A stretch of 17,835 nt of DNA from Bacillota bacterium (GTDB lineage: Bacteria; Bacillota; Desulfitobacteriia; Desulfitobacteriales; Desulfitobacteriaceae). Below the pieces are notes generated by a model. The model did not search any database. It saw only the letters and a list, made by a program, of their open reading frames with translations, and was not told the DNA's origin. A program made the translations under genes and the position numbers. Positions 1-6,680 of this stretch are shown one piece after another. Within the stretch, counting starts at the first letter, position 1; each line of letters starts with the position of its first letter. The stretch is from NCBI GenBank assembly GCA_023390635.1, contig JAEWCM010000037.1, forward strand, positions 1 to 17,835, given 5' to 3'.

Positions 1-1146
1 GGGAATCACATCGCCGGCTTTCTGGATTAGTACATGATCTCCGATGCGCAAATCCTTGTCCACAATATTGTCCATGTTGTGCAGAGTAGCCCGGCCCACC
101 GTGGATCCTGCCACCAGCACCGGTGTGAGCACCGCGGTCGGCGTCAGCACCCCTGTACGGCCGACACGGACCACCACATCCTCGATCACCGTCTCCACCT
201 GTTCGGCGGGAAATTTATAGGCAATGGCCCAGCGGGGACTTTTGGCCGTAAATCCCAGTTCTCTTTGCTGGCTTAAGTCGTTGACTTTGATCACCAGACC
301 GTCAATGTCATAAGGAAAACGGTGGCGCCCGTCATTCATGCTTTCACAGTACGCTATCACTTCCTCAATGGAAGAGAATACCCTGGTCTCGTTATTCACC
401 GAAAACCCTTGGGCTCTCAGGAAATCAAGCACCTCGGTCTGGCTCTCCAGCTCGTATTCCTGAGGCCGCAGCATCTGATAGGCGAAAAAAGATAATTCTC
501 TCTGGGCAGTAATCCTGGAATCAAGCTGACGCAGTGAGCCTGCCGCCGCATTTCGGGGATTGGCAAAGGTCTGCTGGCCTAATTCTTCCCGGGCCTGATT
601 AAGCTTGGCAAAGACGGACTTGGGCATATATCCTTCCCCTCTTACGTCAAGGCGGGTTTTTACCCTGTCCAGATGGAGAGGGATACTGCGAATGGTTTTA
701 ACATTGGAGGTGATCTCTTCTCCCACTTCCCCGTCACCCCGGGTTGCGCCCCGCACCAATACCCCGTCTTCGTAAGTCAGAGCTACCGTCAGACCGTCAA
801 ACTTCAATTCCACCACATATTCCACCTCAGGAACCACACTGCGCACCTTCCGGTCAAACTCCCGCAAATCGCCGCCATTAAAAGCGTTATCCAGGCTGAG
901 CAGGGCCTCCACATGGCGCACCTTGCTGAATTCCTTCGCCACCATGCCCCCCACCCGCTGGGTGGGAGAGTCGGGGGTAACCCAATCGGGATGGAATTTT
1001 TCCAATTCGATCAGTTCTCTCATCAGAGCATCAAAATCTGCGTCGGAAAGTGTCGGCTGATCCAGCAGGTAATACTCCCTGCTGGCTTTTTCAATGGTCT
1101 GCCTGAGCTCCAACAGTCTTTGTCTGTCCTGCTCCAGTTCACCCAT
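1..1146 (-). CDS. ligA: NAD-dependent DNA ligase LigA, N-terminal part (cut by window edge)
   Basis: Seals nicks in DNA during replication and repair, using NAD+ as AMP donor. The window holds the first 382 codons of a family that is usually about 670 residues. The Ia-domain signature YYLLDQPTLSDADFD is near residues 25-40. The adenylation motif KFDG has its AMP-accepting lysine at residue 115, the same position as in E. coli LigA. Further nucleotidyltransferase motifs follow (RGDGEVGEE, NPRNAAAGSLRQLD, DGLVIKV, VGRTGVLTPTA). The visible part stops in the OB fold at GDHVLIQKAGDVIP, so the zinc finger, helix-hairpin-helix and BRCT domains lie outside. The ATG at 1144-1146 has a strong AGGAGG site 8 bases upstream. 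The gene follows the pyrophosphatase by only 40 bp on the same strand, so the two may be co-transcribed. Identity is certain from the motifs. Confidence 0.97.
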   Translation of the reverse strand, partial: MGELEQDRQRLLELRQTIEKASREYYLLDQPTLSDADFDALMRELIELEKFHPDWVTPDSPTQRVGGMVAKEFSKVRHVEALLSLDNAFNGGDLREFDRKVRSVVPEVEYVVELKFDGLTVALTYEDGVLVRGATRGDGEVGEEITSNVKTIRSIPLHLDRVKTRLDVRGEGYMPKSVFAKLNQAREELGQQTFANPRNAAAGSLRQLDSRITAQRELSFFAYQMLRPQEYELESQTEVLDFLRAQGFSVNNETRVFSSIEEVIAYCESMNDGRHRFPYDIDGLVIKVNDLSQQRELGFTAKSPRWAIAYKFPAEQVETVIEDVVVRVGRTGVLTPTAVLTPVLVAGSTVGRATLHNMDNIVDKDLRIGDHVLIQKAGDVIP

Positions 1147-1186
1147 TAACACTGCCTCCTGTCAGCTAATTTTATAAACTCCTGAT

Positions 1187-2818
1187 TTAAAAGAAATAAT
1201 GGGATAAGGGAGGAATAACCTGTTTTTTCCGGGATAATACTCCTTTAAGGAATACTCCCCCATCGGTCAGGGGCAAGTCAAATGCCTTACCAACCTCCTC
1301 CGGACGGAAACCGGCAATCAGCAAATCCGTATTCTCCTCCAGCAAATCGGTGACCATGAGGAGGAGATAGTCCATTCCCCTTTCCATCCGGGCCTTTTCC
1401 ATTTCTTCCTGCAAAGCCTTCCTGATCGGAACAGCATTTTCCATCCCCATCACACTGATCTGTCCTACAGCGATTTTCGGCGTCCCGCCTGAAAACTCCT
1501 TCAGATCCGTCTCGATCAGTTCCCGGGGCGTTTTATCCAAGATATCGGAGGAAGCCTTCAGCATCTGGATACCGAAGCTCTGGATATCCACACCGGCCAA
1601 TTGAGCCAGTTCATCTGCCGCCTCCCGGTCTTTATCCGTACAGGTGGGGGACTTGAACAGCACCGTGTCCGAAAGAATGGCTGCCAGCATGATCCCGGCA
1701 ATTTCCCGCTCCGGTTCCAGACCATGTTCCTTATAAATCTGATGAATCAAGGTGGAAGTACATCCCACCGGCTCCATCCTGAACAAGATGGGATCGCCCG
1801 TCTGGATTCCACCTACCCGGTGGTGATCAATCACTTCCATGATTTGGGCCTGATCGGCACCGGCGACAGCCTGTCCCCATTCATTATGATCTACTAAAAT
1901 CAGTTTTTTACGCGGCATTCCCAACAAATGATAGCGGCTGATCAAAGCGACCACATGATCCCGTTCGTCCAATACCGGATAGTTCCGGTAACGGGTTTCC
2001 AGCATTTTGGTTTTGACTTCCGAAATCAAATCGTCCGCCTGGAAGGCTACGATGCCCTCCGTACGCATCACACCATCCACCGGAACACACATGGGAAGAA
2101 GGTGAACCGTGGTAAAGGTATCATGGGGTACGGAAATCACCACAATTCCCTGTTCCCTGGCCCGCTCCGAAAGTTCGGGGGAAAGCACCGCTCCCCCGGT
2201 CAGAACCATCGCCGACAGATTGCAGTCCAATGCCTTTTCCTGGGCATCCAGACGGTCACCGAGAATCAAGATGTTTCCTTCCTCAATCACTTCCTCCATC
2301 GTTTCCGGTTGCATGGCACCGACTCTGATCCGCCCGAACAGTTCCTGTTTTTCCTCACCTACCAACAAGGTCCCGCCCAGCGTACTCAAGGCATTGCGCA
2401 CCGGAATCCGGAAGCTGCCCATATTTTCATGACCTAAACTGCCAATATATGATTCGGAGATATCCCCGACAGTCAGCATGCCCTTCATGCGTCCCTCCCC
2501 GTCCACGACGGGCAAGGTCTTCTGCTTGTTCTGCTTCATATACAACCATGCTTCCTGCAGGGATGCTCCCATCAGCACTGTGGGTACCTTGCCATTCAGC
2601 AAATCCTTAACCCGCGGAAGCACATCCGGCAATAATTCGGGTGTTTTTAAGCCAAAATAGTTAAGTACGAATTCAGTCTCCCGATTCACTTTTCCTGCCC
2701 TGGCCGGCACGATGTCTTTCGCCCCCAAACGCGCTTTCAGCCGGGCGAACGCAATACTGGAACATACTGAATCCGTATCGGGACTTTTGTGTCCAATGAC
2801 ATAGACTAGATCTTTCAA
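1187..2818 (-). CDS. Mn-dependent family II inorganic pyrophosphatase with CBS and DRTGG regulatory domains
   Basis: Hydrolyses pyrophosphate to phosphate in the cytoplasm, pulling biosynthetic reactions forward. The 543 residues form a DHH-family catalytic half split by a regulatory insert. The N-terminal metal motif GHKSPDTDS has His10, Asp14 and Asp16. A first CBS domain lies at about 70-125, a DRTGG domain at about 140-235 (GDRLDAQEKAL at 187-197) and a second CBS domain at about 245-300. Catalysis resumes with DHNEWGQ (310-316), DHH (331-333) and SDT (383-385), and ends with the substrate-binding SRKKQV at 529-534. Plain family II enzymes are about 310 residues, so the insert accounts for the extra length. 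CBS-type pyrophosphatases are known to be inhibited by AMP/ADP and activated by ATP or diadenosine polyphosphates. The start is TTG at 2816-2818: an in-frame stop lies eight codons upstream, and a GGAAAGG site is 5 bases before it. Confidence 0.95.
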   Translation of the reverse strand: MKDLVYVIGHKSPDTDSVCSSIAFARLKARLGAKDIVPARAGKVNRETEFVLNYFGLKTPELLPDVLPRVKDLLNGKVPTVLMGASLQEAWLYMKQNKQKTLPVVDGEGRMKGMLTVGDISESYIGSLGHENMGSFRIPVRNALSTLGGTLLVGEEKQELFGRIRVGAMQPETMEEVIEEGNILILGDRLDAQEKALDCNLSAMVLTGGAVLSPELSERAREQGIVVISVPHDTFTTVHLLPMCVPVDGVMRTEGIVAFQADDLISEVKTKMLETRYRNYPVLDERDHVVALISRYHLLGMPRKKLILVDHNEWGQAVAGADQAQIMEVIDHHRVGGIQTGDPILFRMEPVGCTSTLIHQIYKEHGLEPEREIAGIMLAAILSDTVLFKSPTCTDKDREAADELAQLAGVDIQSFGIQMLKASSDILDKTPRELIETDLKEFSGGTPKIAVGQISVMGMENAVPIRKALQEEMEKARMERGMDYLLLMVTDLLEENTDLLIAGFRPEEVGKAFDLPLTDGGVFLKGVLSRKKQVIPPLSHYFF

Positions 2819-2980
2819 TGGTACCTTTCCTTTCCTGCATCATTTTCAATTCATCTGCTTCAATTATCAGTGCATTGATTTTTTTCTTTGTTCTATATTA
2901 ACCCAGACAGGGCTAGATTTAAACTGCTTTTCTTCATTAAATCTCCATAACCGTAACGTAAGATTAAAATATATTTAGAT

Positions 2981-3011
2981 TGATAAAATATGATTATCAT
3001 TTTTGATGATA
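2981..3011. promoter_or_regulatory. AT-rich dyads upstream of copA, weakly Fur-box-like
   Basis: TGATAA (2981-2986) and TTATCA (2994-2999) form an inverted repeat with a 7-base spacer. TATCAT (2995-3000) and ATGATA (3006-3011) form an overlapping one with a 5-base spacer. The core TGATTATCA differs from the Fur-box core TGATAATCA by one base, but only about 13 of 19 positions match the full Fur consensus. It sits just upstream of the likely copA -35 element, where an activator or repressor could bind. AT-rich sequence yields such dyads by chance, so this is weak. Confidence 0.25.
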
Positions 3012-3031
3012 TGATCTATTAATGATACACT
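3003..3031 (+). promoter_or_regulatory. copA: Candidate sigma-A promoter for copA
   Basis: TTGATG at 3003-3008 and TACACT at 3026-3031 are separated by 17 bases, each matching four of six consensus positions. Transcription would start near 3038, giving a leader of about 57 bases before the copA ATG. The -10 element lies in the middle of the 9-bp inverted repeat 3012-3043, a typical place for a repressor site. Confidence 0.45.
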
Positions 3032-3043
3032 AAAAATAGATCA
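3012..3043. promoter_or_regulatory. Perfect 9-bp inverted repeat spanning the copA -10 region (candidate operator)
   Basis: TGATCTATT at 3012-3020 and its exact reverse complement AATAGATCA at 3035-3043 are separated by 14 bases. The dyad centre falls on the putative -10 element, so a bound dimer would block RNA polymerase. The sequence does not match the CopY box (TACAnnTGTA), the CueR dyad or the GC-rich CsoR site as I know them. The nearest regulator gene is the OmpR-type response regulator at 5979. A direct repeat AATAACT-AATAACT (3043-3056) follows immediately. The function as an operator is inferred. Confidence 0.5.
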
Positions 3044-3054
3044 ATAACTAATAA

Positions 3055-3079
3055 CTGTTGTACCTATACGCCACAACAG
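3055..3079 (+). repeat. 7-bp inverted repeat in the copA leader, just before the ribosome binding site
   Basis: CTGTTGT at 3055-3061 pairs exactly with ACAACAG at 3073-3079 across an 11-base spacer. It lies downstream of the predicted transcription start and two bases before the copA ribosome binding site (AGGAG, 3082-3086). It could be a second operator or a small RNA hairpin affecting translation. The sequence does not decide between these. Confidence 0.4.
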
Positions 3080-3094
3080 ATAGGAGATAATACC

Positions 3095-5542
3095 ATGAAA
3101 CAACAAACTTCATTTCCTATTACCGGCATGTCCTGCGCCGCCTGTGCCGCCCGCATCGAAAAAGGGCTGAACCGCCTGGAAGGGGTGGAAATCGCCTCCG
3201 TCAATTACGGGGTGGAAAAAGGAACGGTCACCTATGATGACGATGCCGTTACACCTGACCAGCTTTACGACACGGTCCGCAAGCTGGGGTATGATGTCAT
3301 ATTGGAAAATAAGACATCCTCTGAGAAGCCGGGAAAGGTAGAACTGCGCGTCACCGGAATGAGCTGTGCCGCTTGCTCCGCCCGCATCGACAAAAAGCTG
3401 AACTCTCTGCCCGGAGTGCATCAGGCCGGAGTCAATCTGGCCACGGAGAAAGCGACCATCGACTATGATCCGGCTCAAATGACTGTGGACCAGTTAATCG
3501 AAGCCGTCACCTCTATCGGCTATGGAGCGGAAAGGATCGAAGCTTCCCTTCAGGATAAGGGCGAGGAGATGAGAAACAAGGAGCTGAAAAACCTCAAGCT
3601 TTCCCTGACCGTTTCCGCCCTGCTCAGTGCTCCACTGCTGCTGGCCATGATACTCTCCCTGCTGGGAATGGACAATTCCCTCACCCATTTACTGCACAAT
3701 GAATATTTTCAGCTGATCTTAGCCACACCGGTGCAGTTTATTATCGGCTCCCGCTTTTATAAGCATGCTTACTCCGCTCTCCGCTCCAAGAGCACCAACA
3801 TGGACGTGCTGGTGGCCATGGGAACGTCGGCCGCCTATTTCTACAGTCTCTACAATGTCTTCTTTCAGGCTCCCCGCCCCGGCATGATAATGGCCAAAGA
3901 TCTTTATTTTGAGGCCAGTGCCGTCATCATCACCTTAATTCTGCTGGGCAAATTTTTTGAAGCTAAAGCCAAAGGACGAACTTCGGAAGCGATTAAGAAA
4001 TTAATGGGGTTGCAGGCCAAAACGGCCCGGGTGATCCGCAACAATGAGGAAAAAGATATTCCCATTGAAGAAGTGCAGATTGGGGATATCGTCATCGTCC
4101 GTCCGGGAGAAAAAGTCCCGGTGGACGGAAAAATCATTGAAGGCTATTCGGCAGTGGACGAATCCATGCTCACAGGGGAAAGCCTGCCTGTGGAAAAGCA
4201 GCCTGGAGATTTGATCATTGGCGCCACTATCAATAAGCATGGGACTTTCAAGTTCTCCGCCACGAAAATTGGCAAGGATACGGCCTTGTCCCAAATTATC
4301 CGTCTGGTGGAAGATGCCCAGGGGTCCAAAGCGCCGATTCAGAAGATTGCCGATCAGGTTTCGGGAATCTTTGTGCCAACCGTGATTCTGATCGCTTTCG
4401 TCACCTTCGTCGTATGGCTTTTGGTCACAGGCAGTTTTAACAGCGCTTTGATCAGCGCCATATCCGTTTTGGTCATCGCCTGCCCCTGCTCCCTTGGCTT
4501 AGCTACACCTACTGCCATTATGGTTGGTACCGGCAAAGGCGCAGAATCAGGCATCCTGATCAAAGGCGGAGAGCATTTGGAAAGAGCTTATAAAATCAAC
4601 GCAGTAGTGCTGGACAAGACCGGCACCATCACCAAGGGAAAGCCGGAAGTCACCGATGTGATTACACTGGGCGGACTTGAAGAAAAAGACCTGCTTAAAA
4701 TAGCGGCAGTTGCGGAAAAACCTTCCGAGCACCCCCTTGGTTCCGCCATTACGGAAAAAGGGAAAGAGACCTTTGGCACCCTCCCCGATCCTGATCAGTT
4801 CGAAACCTTGCCGGGACGGGGCATCAAGGCACTGGTCGGTCAGCACACAGTTTATATCGGCACACGCAAATTGATGCAGGAACAATCCGTGACGATCGAT
4901 CATGCTGAAGAAAGCCTGGCTCGACTGGAGAGTTCCGGCAAAACAGGCATGCTGGTATCTGTTGACCAGTCCCTGGCCGGCATTTTAGCCGTCGCCGACA
5001 CCCTGAAGGCTGAATCGACAGACGCAATCAAGGAACTTCAAGCCATGGGCATTGATGTTTATATGCTGACCGGCGATAACCAGCGAACCGCCGAAGCCAT
5101 CGCAGCACAAGTAGGGATTTCCCATGTGATTGCCGAAGTTCTTCCTGAGCATAAAGCGGAAAAGGTGGAACAGCTCCAGCGCCAGGGGAAAGTGGTCTCG
5201 ATGGTGGGAGACGGCATCAATGATGCTCCTGCCCTCGCCACCGCCGATATCGGCATGGCCATCGGCACCGGTACGGATGTGGCCATTGAAGCAGCAGATA
5301 TCACCTTGATGCGCGGCGATTTACGCACCATTCCGGCGGCCATCCGCTTGTCCCGCCGTACGATGCGCAAAATCAAGCAAAACCTGTTTTGGGCTTTTAT
5401 TTATAATATTATCGGTATCCCCATTGCCTGCCTTGGCCTCCTCAATCCGGTCATTGCCGGAGGAGCCATGGCTTTCAGTTCCGTCTCCGTGGTGACCAAT
5501 TCCCTGCTTCTAAAGCGGTTTGATCCCTTTGAGCATTCATGA
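3095..5542 (+). CDS. copA: Copper(I)-exporting P1B-type ATPase CopA
   Basis: Pumps Cu(I) out of the cytoplasm with ATP. The 815 residues begin with two heavy-metal-associated domains, each with GMSCAAC (Cys14/Cys17 and Cys91/Cys94). Membrane segments follow from about 165. The actuator motif TGES is at 360-363, the transport motif CPC at 463-465 and the phosphorylated aspartate is Asp507 in DKTGT. The nucleotide-binding HP is at 546-547 and the hinge GDGIND at 705-710. Residues typical of the Cu(I) subgroup are present in the last two helices (YN at 770-771, MxxSS at 792-796, Asn802). Length and the double metal-binding N terminus match CopA of Bacillus and relatives. The ATG at 3095 has AGGAG at 3082-3086. 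CopZ follows 105 bp downstream on the same strand, the usual donor-pump pairing. Regulation is probably through the inverted repeats upstream; no CsoR or CopY gene is in the window. Confidence 0.97.
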   Translation: MKQQTSFPITGMSCAACAARIEKGLNRLEGVEIASVNYGVEKGTVTYDDDAVTPDQLYDTVRKLGYDVILENKTSSEKPGKVELRVTGMSCAACSARIDKKLNSLPGVHQAGVNLATEKATIDYDPAQMTVDQLIEAVTSIGYGAERIEASLQDKGEEMRNKELKNLKLSLTVSALLSAPLLLAMILSLLGMDNSLTHLLHNEYFQLILATPVQFIIGSRFYKHAYSALRSKSTNMDVLVAMGTSAAYFYSLYNVFFQAPRPGMIMAKDLYFEASAVIITLILLGKFFEAKAKGRTSEAIKKLMGLQAKTARVIRNNEEKDIPIEEVQIGDIVIVRPGEKVPVDGKIIEGYSAVDESMLTGESLPVEKQPGDLIIGATINKHGTFKFSATKIGKDTALSQIIRLVEDAQGSKAPIQKIADQVSGIFVPTVILIAFVTFVVWLLVTGSFNSALISAISVLVIACPCSLGLATPTAIMVGTGKGAESGILIKGGEHLERAYKINAVVLDKTGTITKGKPEVTDVITLGGLEEKDLLKIAAVAEKPSEHPLGSAITEKGKETFGTLPDPDQFETLPGRGIKALVGQHTVYIGTRKLMQEQSVTIDHAEESLARLESSGKTGMLVSVDQSLAGILAVADTLKAESTDAIKELQAMGIDVYMLTGDNQRTAEAIAAQVGISHVIAEVLPEHKAEKVEQLQRQGKVVSMVGDGINDAPALATADIGMAIGTGTDVAIEAADITLMRGDLRTIPAAIRLSRRTMRKIKQNLFWAFIYNIIGIPIACLGLLNPVIAGGAMAFSSVSVVTNSLLLKRFDPFEHS

Positions 5543-5557
5543 GCAAAGCTTGCTCAT
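5539..5557 (+). terminator. Short hairpin overlapping the copA stop codon
   Basis: ATGAGCAA (5539-5546) and TTGCTCAT (5550-5557) form an 8-bp stem with a 3-base loop that includes the copA stop codon TGA at 5540-5542. The following sequence AATTTCTCT has some T residues but no clean run. It may partly terminate or stabilise the copA message end, leaving different copA and copZ levels. It is a weak terminator candidate. Confidence 0.35.
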
Positions 5558-5647
5558 AATTTCTCTGGATGATTGCCACAATATGGGATACAATAGGTTT
5601 AGCAATTATGTTTTTCTTTATTTCATTAATATAAAGGAGTGTTCAAC

Positions 5648-5860
5648 ATGGCAAATGAAACAAAAGTATTGAATGTGGAAGGTATGTCTTGCGGACATTG
5701 CGTCAATGCAGTGAAAACCGCAGTTGGTGCCCTGGCCGGAGTCGGCAGTGTAGAGGTTGATCTTGCGGCCAAAAAGGTTACGGTAGACTTTGATTCCGTT
5801 CAAGTCTCCCTGGAGCAAATCGCCCATGCCATTGAAGATCAGGGTTTCGACGTAAAATAA
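5648..5860 (+). CDS. copZ: Copper chaperone CopZ
   Basis: A 70-residue single heavy-metal-associated domain that carries Cu(I) in the cytoplasm and delivers it to the metal-binding domains of CopA. The metal motif is GMSCGHC with Cys15 and Cys18. The rest has the expected beta-alpha-beta-beta-alpha-beta pattern, ending in GFDVK. The length is normal for CopZ (about 68-73). I chose the ATG at 5648, with AAGGAG at 5634-5639 about eight bases before it. A GTG three codons upstream overlaps that ribosome binding site and is unlikely. It lies directly downstream of copA and upstream of the two-component genes, so it is part of the copper block. It could have its own promoter in the 105-bp spacer, but I found no convincing one. 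Confidence 0.95.
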   Translation: MANETKVLNVEGMSCGHCVNAVKTAVGALAGVGSVEVDLAAKKVTVDFDSVQVSLEQIAHAIEDQGFDVK

Positions 5861-5912
5861 ACCGATCATAAACCGGGAAGAAATTCATTTTATCTGCATT
5901 GACAATCATGCA

Positions 5913-5954
5913 GGGCTGTTCACGACAAATCGCTCGATTTACGCGAACAGTCCC
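5913..5954. repeat. 42-bp imperfect palindrome between copZ and the response regulator gene
   Basis: GGG (5913-5915) pairs with CCC (5952-5954), CTGTTC (5916-5921) with GAACAG (5945-5950), CG (5923-5924) with CG (5942-5943), and AAATC (5927-5931) with GATTT (5936-5940) around the loop GCTC. Small mismatches and a one-base bulge interrupt the stem. It follows the copZ stop by 52 bases and is followed by TTTCC, so it could be a terminator. The layered structure also fits a dispersed intergenic palindrome. A consensus -35 TTGACA lies just before it at 5899-5904, without a clear -10. Confidence 0.55.
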
Positions 5955-5978
5955 TTTCCTTATCAGGGGGGTTTTGAG

Positions 5979-6680
5979 TTGGAAAATAGGACAATATTGG
6001 TCGTAGATGATGAACCTAAATTGGTGGAAGTGGTTAAATCTTATCTGGAGAATGACGGCTATACCGTCGCCTCAGCCTACACAGGCAAAGACGCCTTAGA
6101 AATTTTTGACCGAGTATCCCCTATCCTGGTCATCCTTGATCTGATGCTTCCTGACTTGTCGGGAGAAGAGATTTGCATCAGTTTGCGCAAAAAGTCCCGT
6201 GTTCCTATTCTCATGCTCACGGCAAAGGCCGATGAAGAGCACATTCTTAACGGCCTTAATTTAGGCGCTGACGATTATTTAACCAAACCTTTCAGCCCCC
6301 GCCTCCTGGTTGCCCGGGTCAAGGCCATCCTGCGCCGGGTCGGTACAGAACCGGTACCTTTGTCCAATCTGCTCTCTTTCAATCAAGGAGAGCTGGTGAT
6401 CGACAGCCTGCGCCATGAGGTAAAGAAAAACGGGGAACTGGTGTTTCTCACCCCCAATGAATATAGAATTCTGATGACCTTAGTCAAATATCCGACAAAG
6501 GCTTTCACCAGAGAAGAGCTTATTTTATCTGCTCTGGGGGACGACTATGACGGATTCAACCGGGTAATAGACACTCACATTAAGAACATCAGGCAAAAAT
6601 TAGAAAACGATACGCGCAGTCCTCACTATATCCTAACTGTACACGGTATAGGATATAAGTTCGGTGGTGATCATCATTAA
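5979..6680 (+). CDS. OmpR/PhoB-family response regulator
   Basis: A cytoplasmic transcription factor switched on by phosphorylation from its partner kinase. The 233 residues hold a receiver domain (about 5-118) with the acidic pair Asp10/Asp11, phospho-acceptor Asp54 in VILDLMLPD, Thr81 and Lys103. A winged-helix DNA-binding domain (about 130-229) ends in the usual VHGIGYKF. The start is TTG at 5979-5981, with a GGGGGG site at 5966-5971 seven bases upstream; no in-frame ATG is nearby. The kinase gene begins inside its 3' end, so the two are translationally coupled. The position after copA-copZ suggests it controls copper export (CusR/CopR-like), but such regulators also answer other envelope signals. 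The target is not shown by the sequence. Confidence 0.93.
   Translation: MENRTILVVDDEPKLVEVVKSYLENDGYTVASAYTGKDALEIFDRVSPILVILDLMLPDLSGEEICISLRKKSRVPILMLTAKADEEHILNGLNLGADDYLTKPFSPRLLVARVKAILRRVGTEPVPLSNLLSFNQGELVIDSLRHEVKKNGELVFLTPNEYRILMTLVKYPTKAFTREELILSALGDDYDGFNRVIDTHIKNIRQKLENDTRSPHYILTVHGIGYKFGGDHH

Noticed and set aside
673..1149. 158-residue open frame antisense to ligA
   Set aside because: The ligA frame carries all catalytic motifs; this frame has none and no start signal.
1928..2437. 169-residue open frame on the plus strand inside the pyrophosphatase gene
   Set aside because: It lies wholly antisense to a well-supported gene, has no ribosome binding site or recognisable domain, and its composition is that of a reverse-complement shadow.
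2981..3004. True Fur box upstream of copA
   Set aside because: Only about 13 of 19 consensus positions match and the spacing of the arms differs from the 7-1-7 form; the AT-rich context makes chance likely. Kept only as a low-confidence dyad.
5566..5594. Separate promoter for copZ using TACAAT at 5589-5594
   Set aside because: No acceptable -35 lies 16-18 bases upstream (TGGATG is poor), so it was not annotated.
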